A DNA stretch of 64,000 nucleotides. Source: Miscanthus floridulus. Its lineage: Eukaryota > Streptophyta > Magnoliopsida > Poales > Poaceae. Positions 1-9,079 of the stretch are shown piece by piece; position 1 is the first letter of the stretch; each line of letters opens with the position of its first letter. The notes under the pieces are model-generated. The model was not told the DNA's origin, made no database searches, and saw nothing but the letters and a program-made list of their open reading frames with translations. The position numbers and the translations under genes are program-made. The stretch is from contig NC_089598.1 in assembly GCF_019320115.1 (NCBI RefSeq), positions 25,840,657-25,904,656 of the forward strand. Reading direction: 5' to 3'.

Positions 1-36
1 TATGATCGAGAACCAAAAGATTGCACCTTTCATACT

Positions 37-2096
37 TCATTGCCGGTGTTGCGTCCCTTGTACATCATAATAGATGGTCGCAGTCTCTTTCATGGTTAAT
101 CCTACGTTGTCTTCGACGTACTTCTGTATATTCCTTAAATCTTTATTGTGTATTTCTTTGTCTCTTGTTGTAGCGTATTTATTCTGTGTTTGCCTTTCGA
201 ATTTGGACTTCAACAAAAATGAAGGCAGTGAGGCACAAAGATTGAAGAAACTAACACAATCTTCCTTCAAGATGTGTGCTGTAAATTTTTCTTTCATCAA
301 GGTGGTAACGCTGCCACTGAACGACCTTTTTCTTTTCTGTTGGTCCACTTTGAGAGCATTAGCGACCGAATCCAAGGACCTTTTCTACGACTGTGAGGAT
401 GTCCTTGATCTTATTTTGGGCTGAGGTGGAGGAGGAGGAGGAGGATGACGATGAGAATTCTATTTTCCCGACGCTGATGAAGATGGAGGAGGAGGATGAG
501 TCTCTTTTCTCGGGGCTAATGAAGATGGAGTCAGACGAGGAGGAATAGAAGGAGACCTCTGTCTTCACGGGGGTGATGGCTCCGGATGAGGAGGGGAGTG
601 ATCTCTATTGGGAGATGGTGAGTGATCATCGCGGGTGGGCAAAGACTCACAGTCGTCCTCATCATTAGAGGACAATTGATGGTTAAGCTTAATGAAGCGC
701 TTGCGCCAGGCCACTTAAGAGCCCTTGTTTTGACCAAGTTTCAGCCTGTTTTCCGCTACGGGGTACTCAATGAGTATCTTGTTAATCTTCTTATCAAGTA
801 TTCTATCAATGGTGACACGAGCATACCCTTGTGGAATTGGGTGGCCATTAATTGTCCCGTCTCCCATAGGCCAGGCCTGGCCAAGCACCACCTTGTCCTT
901 TGTCCATTCCTGATGGATGTACAACTTGACATTGACAGGTTTAGTGATGTTGTCCACCGGATGAGGCACATTCGCCTCTTCTTCATCGAACGGGGTCAAT
1001 CCGTAGCTGCTGTGACCCCTAAACTGTGGGCTAAAGGCAGTAGGAGTAGGGTTTTGTGGTACTCCTGACCCCTTGGATAGCAAAATTTGCTCGACTCGTG
1101 CTTCAACAGTCACGTTAATCCGTGCTTCCATTTTGTTTCCATCTCTTTTAGTCACCTCAAATACTCTGCATCCTATTTTGCTCTACCCCTCGAGCGGCTT
1201 CGGTAAGTGTTAGATTCTTGGGGGAATGCTAGTTTCCAAGGAACAACACCGGTTCCTCTAGTGTGACTAGGGTGCTCCTTGGTTCTGAGTGCTTGGGTGA
1301 GCACGTCTTTCTCCCTATTAGAAGTGCGAGTCCCTTGCTGCTCCTTAGTTACCTGGGAGATCCTCTGGATGAGTTCGCTCATGGGTTCATTTGTGGAGCT
1401 AAAGCTCCCATCCTCAGTGTGTCATACATTCCTCCCCATACAGTATAATACCGATCTAGGCTCCCAATCGACTGTCTCAACCTAAACGCCTTCCTTAGCA
1501 AGGCGATCCATCTTTTGAAGTTCTGCTTCAAATTCTGGCATCTTTTTGGCGTAGCCACGAGAGCCGAGATGATGAGGATTCATTGCTTTCTATGAGTTCT
1601 CCTTATTCTTCCTGCTTAGTGCTAAGTACTCCTCGGATAACATGTATTCCTTGAAATCCTGCTAGAAGTCCTTCTGCTTGCTAAACTGTCCACCATCGAA
1701 ATCTGGCTCTTTATTTTGGAGGACAAAATTCTTGTACAATGTCCCCTTGAAATTCTTGAAGCATATCCTCATGATTTCTTTTGCTTTTTTCTTGACTAAC
1801 TCCCTGTCATACTCGGTTGGGAAAGTGAAATACTCTAGGATCTTGACATCCCATATGTAATCCTTCTCACTTTTGGGAACCCTCCACGGGTCATCATCTT
1901 TCCCAATCCACTTCATGTACCTAATCGGGATGAAGTACCTAACAAGTAACCCGAGGATAGTCTTGTATTTGATCAAAGTTATAGGCGGTGAGAGTGGATC
2001 CCCAAATTCATCGAACTCAGTAATGTGCCAGTGTGTATTCCTAGCAACAGGAATCTTTGACACACCTCGTTTGGATCTGGCCTTCCTGCTATCCAA
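37..2096 (-). pseudogene. CACTA second ORF (TNPA/Ptta-like, DUF8039-type), broken
   Basis: The N-terminal module (1662-2096) has the conserved core ITEFDEFGDPLSPP and WRVPKSEKDYIWDVK found in plant En/Spm-type ORF2 proteins. A continuation at about 1500-1660 (KAMNPHHLGSRGYAKKMPE) matches the Transposase_24/Ptta pattern. The second module (715-1155) contains KLYIHQEWTKDKVVLGQAWP and GHPIPQGYARVTIDRI, typical of the DUF8039 domain of these proteins. It is followed by an acidic, Pro/Ser-rich tail read through a stop at 715-717 to about 572. A Ser-run segment (359-568) and a basic segment (37-375) continue on the same strand. The family protein binds subterminal motifs and assists transposition. 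At least five stops or frame changes interrupt it. Position downstream of the transposase on the same strand supports membership in the same element. Confidence 0.75.
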
Positions 2097-2600
2097 AGCC
2101 TCTGGTTCCTCGGCCGACGGAGGCTCCTGCTAGAGACACCAAGTAAGCTATGACCCTCTCAATTGATTAGCGTGTATGGCTACATAGTCACATGATACCA
2201 AAGTTATCTGGCCATCTTGGTCATTTTGACCCAAATCGAGCAGGCCGGACGGGGTCCATGGCTACTTGTTCTCACCGACCTGATTGACACCGTCACCGTT
2301 TATCGAATCATGTGGCTCTCCCGTCCCAGCGATATCAGCCGCTTCTTGTTGCCGATCTGTTCTTCGGCGATGGGGTAACATGCGACGATGAGTCATGGCT
2401 GTGACACGATCGTGGTTAGTTTTAGCCATGGACAATTACTAATAGCATATGTTCATATATATATAATATGTTTAATGCAAAGTCTAATAATAAGTCCACA
2501 TACAACAAAGTCAAATAATAACATATGTTCACCTAGAACAAATTTATTGTTTGATTGACCACATACATCAAAGTCCACCTACTGTTCTACGAAACTAAGC

Positions 2601-2950
2601 CTACATTGACTTCCAAATAAGAAAAGCGATGACCATAGCCATAAATAAAAGCATGACATATTTCCAAGACCAAGGAGCATTTCTCCTAATCTTCACATCT
2701 CTGGCGGGTGGCTTCTCTTTGATCTCCAGTGCCAGCGGATGGCCATGGTTTGCATTCATTGGACCATAGTAGGTCGGTTGCCCATGGTTTGCAAGGTAGG
2801 CCGGATGACTATAGTAGGCCCTCAAAGCTTCAACTTCTGTATTGTATTTTTGTGCAAATTACCAGGGTAGCGATTGACTTGAGCATAGCAATCTTCCCAG
2901 GTTCGATAAATCCTAGGCATGTGACCAACATGCACTACATACCATGCCAT
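2601..2950 (-). pseudogene. RNase H1 N-terminal (viroplasmin-like) domain protein with C-terminal membrane anchor, one frameshift
   Basis: The ATG at 2950 opens a frame with MAWYVVHVG, YRTWEDCYAQV and RYPGN. This is the pattern of the hybrid-binding RNase H1 N-terminal domain, where aromatic residues and the W-x-x-C-x-x-Q-V core contact RNA/DNA hybrids. A one-base loss near 2838, in an A-rich run, shifts the frame; the continuation (2601-2825) gives YYSHPAYLANHGQ and ends with a hydrophobic stretch of about 20 residues (VMLLFMAMVIAFLIW) followed by KSM, a likely tail anchor. With the frame restored the protein would be about 116 residues and have no catalytic RNase H domain. It sits between the transposase and ORF2 on the same strand, so it is probably carried by the CACTA or a nested relative. 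Function is not known. Confidence 0.6.
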
Positions 2951-2969
2951 GGTTGCCTATACATTTAAG

Positions 2970-4074
2970 TAAATTAGGTTGTCGTTCAAACATGATGTAT
3001 TCTTATAAAATTTAATATATTTATGAATAACACACAACCATTGCATAGATAGGAGTGTTTAGGAAAGCAACTATTCACATGCCTTAGTAATAGTTGTTAG
3101 ATGTAGGAAAGATATAAAGAATATTTTTTATTTGTTAAAAACCAAATGATGATTTAGAGAGCCAGTTTAAGACTTTTAGATATACTCCTAGAGATGTCTC
3201 AGAGTCTTTAGTCTCACTATAAATCCCCCAACCATCGGTGCGAGGTTCTTTCACAAGTATCAGTGTAGGTAAGCATCTTTCCAAATTACTGATACTTTGA
3301 TTTGAAACTTACATGGTTGGTAGGGGCAAATATGCATCTCATACTATCCCAGGAAAAGTGACATGCAAAAACTCATAATAAGATAGGATTGTTCGAAAAT
3401 ATTCCAAGTTTAATGCACAAGGCTACATAACTATGTATTACTTGTAATCTTGCATAAGTTAATAATTATGCATCTTTATGCTGATAGCATGGAGAATTCC
3501 ATGACAAGTTTGGACATATATTAGTTCTATAGGTCTAAAGTATATATACTCCATCCTCACATCTAAAAACATTGAGCATCGGTGGCATAGTTCCAAAAAC
3601 ATTGAGTATCCGCCTGATGGGAGCGCAGTTGCAATTGCAAGCTACGAGGTGAGGCCAGCCATTGGTTTCACATATGTATCCGGCCAAGCTCCAATGATGC
3701 ACAAGATGGTTTCATAGAGAAAACGTAAGTTTGTTTCACAGAGAAAATGCAAGTACTCCGAAAACAAACTACCATTAACAGTTCAGAGAGCAATTTCTGT
3801 CAAGTATTATGAGTCCCTGCTATGTTTATCCTGGTAACCAAAAATAAAATTATGCTTTTGTTCTTATCAGTATACTGATGAATAGAGCTGAGCAACGTGC
3901 TACTAAGTAACAATGTACTACTTACTAGCAACGCATCTAGAAACACAAAGAAACAGACAGCACACACCGTGTGGCAAACCTAGGTTCTAGCATTCACAGC
4001 TGTATGATCAAACTGTATGACAACACACACTACATGATCAAACTGATTCAAGTAAGCAGCTGTGGGACATTTCA
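2970..4074. other. AT-rich spacer inside the CACTA, no gene seen
   Basis: No reading frame with recognisable similarity. The stretch is AT-rich with short runs resembling intron or UTR sequence. A short near-repeat (ACATTGAGCATC / ACATTGAGTATC) occurs at about 3570-3610. Nothing else can be supported. Confidence 0.4.
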
Positions 4075-4371
4075 TCAAACACGTAGCGGGCAGTGAGCCA
4101 CGCACTCACCGTGGGGGTGGGAAAGCAGCTGTCCGCACGCTCCTGAAGGCCTCGGTGGTGGGACGGATGGCGCGGTGCTCTGGACGACGTAGTGCTCTAT
4201 CTTGGCATGGATGGCGTGGTGCTCCGGCTTAGGGCGGTGGACGGCGTGGGGGCGGTGCTCTGGCGTCGGGGTAGTGGACGGCGTGGTTCGGTGCTCCGAT
4301 GCAGGGGTGGTGCTCCGGTGGCGCGGGGGGAGGGGTTGGCGCGGGGTTAAAATGAATTGGGATAATTTCAA
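4075..4371 (-). other. GC-rich leader next to a subterminal-type repeat block
   Basis: This 300-bp GC-rich stretch holds a minus-strand frame of 98 codons rich in Pro, His, Arg and Thr made of short repeats (PEHR, PEHH). The composition differs sharply from the AT-rich surroundings. It directly abuts the repeat block at 4394-4993, the same arrangement as at the 5' end of the transposase gene, so it may be the transcribed leader of a minus-strand unit. No protein family is recognised and translation is doubtful. Confidence 0.3.
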
Positions 4372-4548
4372 CCCACGCCACTTTTATAGCAGTAGCTCAT
4401 CACTGTCGGTTCTGCTTGTAAACCGACAGTGATGGGGCACATCACTACTGGGTCACTCCCCAAACCGACAGTGATGTGCTGTAGCAGTTAGGTGTTAAGT
4501 TATGTGTTAAGTAGGATAAGTTTTCATTTTCTTTCGAACTCCTCCTAC

Positions 4549-4605
4549 TGGCGCAACGGTTAAGACACCTCAACTTAGCCCCCGAGACCCGTGTTTGAGT
4601 CCCAG
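4549..4605 (+). other. tRNA-like (pol III box A/box B) module 1
   Basis: TGGCGCAACGG (4549) fits the box A consensus TRGYNNANNGG. GTGTTTGAGTCCC (4591-4603) approximates box B, 42 bp downstream as in tRNA genes. A run of seven T follows at about 4614. The arms do not form a clean cloverleaf, so this is tRNA-derived or tRNA-like rather than a tRNA gene. Confidence 0.45.
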
Positions 4606-4812
4606 GTGGCCCAATTTTTTTGTTCTATTTTATAAATTATTAATTTATTTCTGGAAATAGCTCATCACTGCCGGTTTTGCTAGCAAACCGACAGTGATGG
4701 GGTACATCACTGCTGGGTCATTCCCCAAACCGACGGTGATGTTGTGTAGCAGTTAGGTGTTAACTTAGGTGTTAAGTAGGATAAGTTTTCGTTTTCTTCA
4801 AACTTCTCCTAC

Positions 4813-4869
4813 TGGCGCAACGGTTAAGACCCCTCAACTTAGCCCCTGAGACCCGTGTTAAAGTCCCAG
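4813..4869 (+). other. tRNA-like module 2 (tandem copy of module 1)
   Basis: TGGCGCAACGG at 4813 and a weaker box B (GTGTTAAAGTCCC, 4855-4867), with a T run after CGGCCCAA. The spacing equals that of module 1. The copy belongs to the second 265-bp unit. Confidence 0.4.
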
Positions 4870-5034
4870 GCGGCCCAATTTTTTTTAATTTTTTATATGT
4901 CACTGCCGGTTTTAAAATAAACCGACAGTGATAACCAGTATCACTGTTGGTTTATTCTCATCAATGCTGATTTTTTGAAACCGACAGTGATGTTTATATA
5001 TATTAAAAAATTTCTTTTATATACTGAATAAATA

Positions 5035-5967
5035 GAAGCATATGTATTCTTATGTCGAAATGGCTTGAAAATTTTTTTGGCAAGCTTGTACACCCAAATT
5101 AAGACCCCACACAGGATCTTAGGTTTTTTTATCAATGTTTTTATTTGTTATATTTTTCTGTGTGCTGAATGAGACAAAAGAGGGTGAATTTCATCTTGGA
5201 CCCAATAGATTTTTTCATCCACCTCCACAAAATTCTTATCCCTAGGATACATTAGAGCCTATGTAAAAGTTTGGCACCATTCTGGATCTTTTCGTGGGTA
5301 GACTCAGTTCAACCTATAATTAATCGGTGCCGTCGTGCGAAAATTCAATTAAACCTTAGAAAGTAGCAAATCATCTTCGATAAATTCTAAACTAGGCTGT
5401 TTCTTCATACGTGGCACAGTGCAAGCCTAAGAAAAAGTTTGAGACCAATACGACACCTGGAATAGCGTATGAACCACAGAAACCTTGATAACTTATGTGT
5501 ATAGTCATGGTTCGATGAAAGGGCGCATGTACCTCTGTGAAGCATGTATACTCCGTCTATGTCGAAATAGGCTTGAAATTTTTTTGGCAAGCATGTATAC
5601 CCAAATTAAGACCCCACACATGATCTTAGATTTTTTTGATCAATTTTTTATTTATTATATTTTTCTGTGTGCTGAATGAGATAAAAGAGGGTGAATTTCA
5701 TCTTGGACCCAATAGATTTTTTCATCCACCTCCGACAAAATTCTTATCCCTAGGGCACATTAGAGACTATGTAAAAGTTTGGCACCATTCCTGGATATTT
5801 TTGTGGGTAGACTCAGCTCAACATATAATTAATTGGTGTCGTCGCGCCGAAATTCAATTAAACCTCAGAAAGTAGCAAACCATCTCCGGAAAATCCTAAA
5901 CTTGGTGTTTCCTTCACACATGGCATGTGCAAGCCTGAGAATAATTTTGAGACCAATATGACACTGA
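5035..5967. repeat. Tandem duplication, about 425-bp copies, period 504
   Basis: Copy one (5035-5458) and copy two (5539-5967) match over almost their whole length, from GAAGCAT through TTGGCAAGC, AGAGGGTGAATTTCATC and GGCACCATTC to GAGACCAATA, with scattered substitutions and small indels. A unique spacer of about 80 bp separates them. Only shadow ORFs occur, so it looks non-coding. It lies between two subterminal-type repeat blocks of the CACTA region. Confidence 0.85.
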
Positions 5968-6119
5968 AATGTATATTTCTAGTTGCCCAACAAATATTAC
6001 ACGAATTACATGCATGACAATAATTAAACACACAAAGCTGTACATATTAAAATTAGAACCCAAATAAACTACGACCTTGAAAACCTAGCTAAATAAACAT
6101 TAATTACTATTGGAATCAC

Positions 6120-7340
6120 TGTCGGGATCGATCGGGCCACGCACACTAACATGCCTCTATAGCCATATATGGTAATTGATGTCACAAATTATGTATCCGC
6201 TTGTATCGATGAAGTCCAGTGCCCGTATGAGTGCACTCTCTCGCGCCTCACAATACCGAAAGAATGGTCAGCCATAGATGTAACCTACTAAACGACCACT
6301 ATCCCTGTTAGTAATCCTTATGCAGTACTGACGTCCTTCTATAGTGAGCTGGTCGAGGTTTCCATTGCAGAAGTCCTAATCGTACTCAAGTTGCTCAGTA
6401 GCTTGGTCTAGAATGGCCCACAAGCCACATGCAGCATAGGTAAGGTCTGGAGCGCAATCTGCATGTAGAGAAAAAGAAAAAAAATAGAGAATGTTATTAT
6501 AATAATAAATAACAAATAACCACGACTTAGGTATAAGTGACCATTTTACCACATCCGCATGGTTGTAGCTCGCAAACCATTCGCTTGCTTGCGGGACGGG
6601 GATATTACCAGCATTCAAAGCAAGTGCCTTGAAGTGTGAGAAATCAGGCACATCATAGCAAATACATCGAAGTGCCTCTAAACAGATGCGCACATCACTT
6701 AATTGGGCGCTTATCATGTTCGGGCTCTGTATTCCCATCCCATGGATATGGTTCCGATGATTTAAACCCCCCACAGGGATGGAAAAACTGAGTTCACACG
6801 TCCATAGCTTGACCACTTGCATTAGATGTCCGTGTTCTCGACGATGTCCGAGATAAAGAACCAGCTAAGTGCTGTTCACAGCCAATCTATTAGGGATATA
6901 GTCTGCGACATATATGCATGCAACAATGATATTAAACTAATTACACTTATTTGTTAGCATCAAAAAACAAAAGATGTTGAAAAATATTTCATACAATAAC
7001 TGGAACAGGGAACCAGTGGAATGGCCACATTAGGAGCGAATGGCTCATCGCCAGGGTGGAAACCTGGTTCTTGTGGTGGGGGAGGTCCATTGTTCATACC
7101 ACCTGATCGATAAAATGCAAAAAAATATGAACATAAAATATATGCACAAAAAATTCTTCCAAGTAAAATGTGGCAACATAATTAAATATAGATCGAATGT
7201 AAGGAATAAGAATATATATAAATGTAGAATGCAAAGAAACATGAATATAAATATAGATCAAATGAATATAGATAGAATATTTGAGAAGACAACATATCAA
7301 TACCATTGAAAAATGCAGGAGCCATGACCAAATCACGTAG
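6120..7340 (-). pseudogene. Unrecognised multi-exon TE-borne gene, decayed
   Basis: I do not recognise the family. The gene seems to begin near 7326 (MAPAFFN) just inside a subterminal-type block, with an intron to a second exon at about 7020-7105 (GPPPPQEPGFHPGDEPFAP). A third exon lies at about 6530-6822 (VRICLEALRCICYDVPDFSH, GNIPVPQASEWFA). A consensus 3' splice site (CTACATGCAG at about 6463) leads to the last exon, 6120-6460, with QLTIEGRQYCIRITNRDSG, RLVGYIYG and RALDFIDTSGYIICDINYH. The last exon has three in-frame stops. Long stretches stay readable in one frame across stops, showing that it was once protein-coding. It may be a CACTA-carried accessory protein; that is inference from position and strand only. 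Confidence 0.45.
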
Positions 7341-7454
7341 AGAGAGAGAGTGGATGTCTTGAGAAGTGAGAGTGAAACTGTGAGAAATGAGACTGAGAGA
7401 GTTCGTGGGTGGGTGGGATAGATGTATGTGGCCGACAGTTTGTTTCATATAGGG

Positions 7455-7515
7455 GGCATGGACATCACTGCCGGTTTACTATCACTGTCGGTTTCTAAAT
7501 AGAACCGACAATGAA
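7455..7515. repeat. Short internal block of CACTA-type palindromic motifs
   Basis: TCACTGCCGG, TCACTGTCGG and AACCGACAATGAAGG occur within 60 bp, directly upstream (minus strand) of the putative first exon of the gene at 6120-7340. A GA-rich leader (about 7340-7400) separates them. The arrangement repeats that seen before the transposase. Confidence 0.6.
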
Positions 7516-8318
7516 GGTGCATATATGTAAAGGATATATTTATTTAGATACTACAGTGGGAAAGTTTTAACAATAACAATATATTTATTTAGATAGTAAT
7601 GAAATACATCAAAAAATTACAAAAAAATTAGAAATAAGTTACATATACGATAACAAAGACCTTACACTAAAATTCCATATAAGATAACAAATACCTATTT
7701 GCGTACTAGTCAATGTTACCATCAATGTGTATCAACACATTATAATTTAACCACCTCAGTAGCATTCTTCTAGCACCAACTAGGGTCAAACAACAACACC
7801 GAGGTGGTCTACAAGCTATACCGGTTGGAGATGATAAGGTGGCATCGATGAATCCATGCCTCTGCTATACATGGCATTTTTCTTGGTATAGTCCAGAGCA
7901 CATCAAATTCAGCTCGGCACCACACCGATGAACCAATGCTGCTCCGGGACAAGAAATTGCTGAGAGCACACCAGGTCTCTCTGGACATACAGTCCAGAGC
8001 GCACCACAGCGGATGGCTCTATGAACCTCATGGCATCTCTAATCTTCAGCATTGCTCTAATCTTCAGTAGCATTCTTCTAGTACCTCATGTGTGCACTAT
8101 TTTGGTGGACTACGATGCATAACGATATATGTGGTTTGTTGTGAGAGGAAAACATTATATCATGGCTGATAAGGCCTGACTGAAACCAACTACATGGAGA
8201 GGCTAGCTCCTGGCTGAGGGCCATTTTATAGGGGCTAGCAGTCGTGGTACATTTTTATTTTGAACTAAAGTTGTTGGGGTAGGTGGGAGCAGTGTTCCAA
8301 CTGTTGTGGTCATGGGAG
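7516..8318. other. No gene seen
   Basis: AT-rich to 7760, then a moderately GC-rich stretch with internal near-repeats (TCAGTAGCATTCTTCTAG at about 7765 and 8063; GTCCAGAGC at about 7893 and 7992). Only short shadow frames are present. Confidence 0.4.
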
Positions 8319-8530
8319 CACTATTGGCATGTGAGGAGCATCTACACATCACTGTCGATTTTAGTTTAAAACCTGACAGTGAATTGGGCCTTCTGTGTCG
8401 GTTTGAGCAACCGACTGTGATAGAAGCTATCACTGTCGGTTTTAAAACCAAAACTGGAAGTGAAGGGCCCTGCCGCCATCTTTTAGTAAAAAAATATAAA
8501 AAACACTGTCGGTTTGAAGCCTGCCATCGC
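8319..8530. repeat. Internal CACTA-type subterminal block with possible degraded terminus
   Basis: A CACTATTGGCATGTG sequence at 8319 is followed within 40 bp by ACACATCACTGTCG, resembling the CACTA...CACATCACTACCGG order at 13267 but in the opposite orientation, as a left end would be. Several further copies of the palindromic motif follow to about 8512. The flanking three bases (GAG) do not match those at 13268 (AGT), so this is not proven to be the partner end. Confidence 0.5.
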
Positions 8531-8551
8531 AGCCTTTTTGTAAAAAAATAT

Positions 8552-8625
8552 AAAAAAGTTTGGCTCGCCTGAGATTCGAGCGTGGGTCATGGGGTCGAGA
8601 GTGCGCATCCTTAACCGTTGAGTTA
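8552..8625 (-). other. tRNA-like module 3 (inverted relative to modules 1 and 2)
   Basis: On the minus strand TAACTCAACGGTTAA (8611-8625) resembles box A and GCTCGAATC (8573-8581) is a close match to box B, followed by a T run (8552-8557) like a pol III terminator. The orientation is opposite to modules 1 and 2. Confidence 0.45.
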
Positions 8626-8705
8626 GGATAGAGAGTTCGGTTAGAATGGTTTTATTTTTTTGTTTTATCCCATCGTAATGCACTACTAAATAATAAATGC
8701 AAAAT

Positions 8706-8780
8706 CAAAAAAGTTTGGCCCACCTGAGATTCGAGCGTGGGTCTCAGAGTACAGAGTGCGCGGCCTTAAACGTTGATCTA
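8706..8780 (-). other. tRNA-like module 4
   Basis: A second minus-strand copy about 155 bp from module 3: TAGATCAACGTTTAA (8766-8780), GCTCGAATC (8728-8736) and a T run at 8706-8712. Box A is more decayed than in module 3. Confidence 0.4.
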
Positions 8781-9079
8781 GGATAGGGAGTTCGATTAGT
8801 TTGCTTTTCTTTATTTATTTATTAATAGAAATAATGTAGTTAGTTTATATTCTAAAATAACACCAAAATTTGTGTCTTGATTATTTAATTCTATGATAAT
8901 TAATTAATGGTCTATAATTATCAAATAATAGTGTTTGTGAACATCATCTTAATATTTGATTACATAGTCAATAATTAAATTGTAGAGATGCACACAAAAT
9001 ATAAATTAAATATTCAGTGCGAATTACTGATACAACGTCTGCATAATGATTACATAGTTAACAATAATCTAACTATCTT

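Larger units (their letters stand above)
4394..4993. repeat. Internal CACTA-type subterminal repeat block, two tandem 265-bp units
   Basis: Two tandem units start at 4394 and 4659 (period 265). Each contains TCACTGNCGG, AAACCGACAGTGATG, a second CCGACNGTGATG copy, the phrase GTAGCAGTTAGGTGTTAA, and then a tRNA-like module ending in a T run. A further cluster of the same palindromic motif occupies 4900-4993. The motif matches the array at 12995-13267. The left edge (about 4366, CCCACGCCAC...) resembles the CACTACGCCAC terminus of the main element with lost CACTA bases, so this could be the degraded end of a nested CACTA. Confidence 0.75.

Noticed and set aside
2601..2950. Integrated caulimovirus (viroplasmin gene)
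   Set aside because: Only the small N-terminal-type domain is present, with a membrane tail, and no viral coat, movement or polymerase genes are nearby. A CACTA-borne gene fits better.
4549..4869. Genuine tRNA genes
   Set aside because: Box A and box B fit loosely but the acceptor and T arms do not pair cleanly, and the copies lie in transposon repeats.
4394..5000. CRISPR-like array of short repeats
   Set aside because: The motifs are palindromic, irregularly spaced and in both orientations; they are CACTA subterminal repeats in plant DNA.
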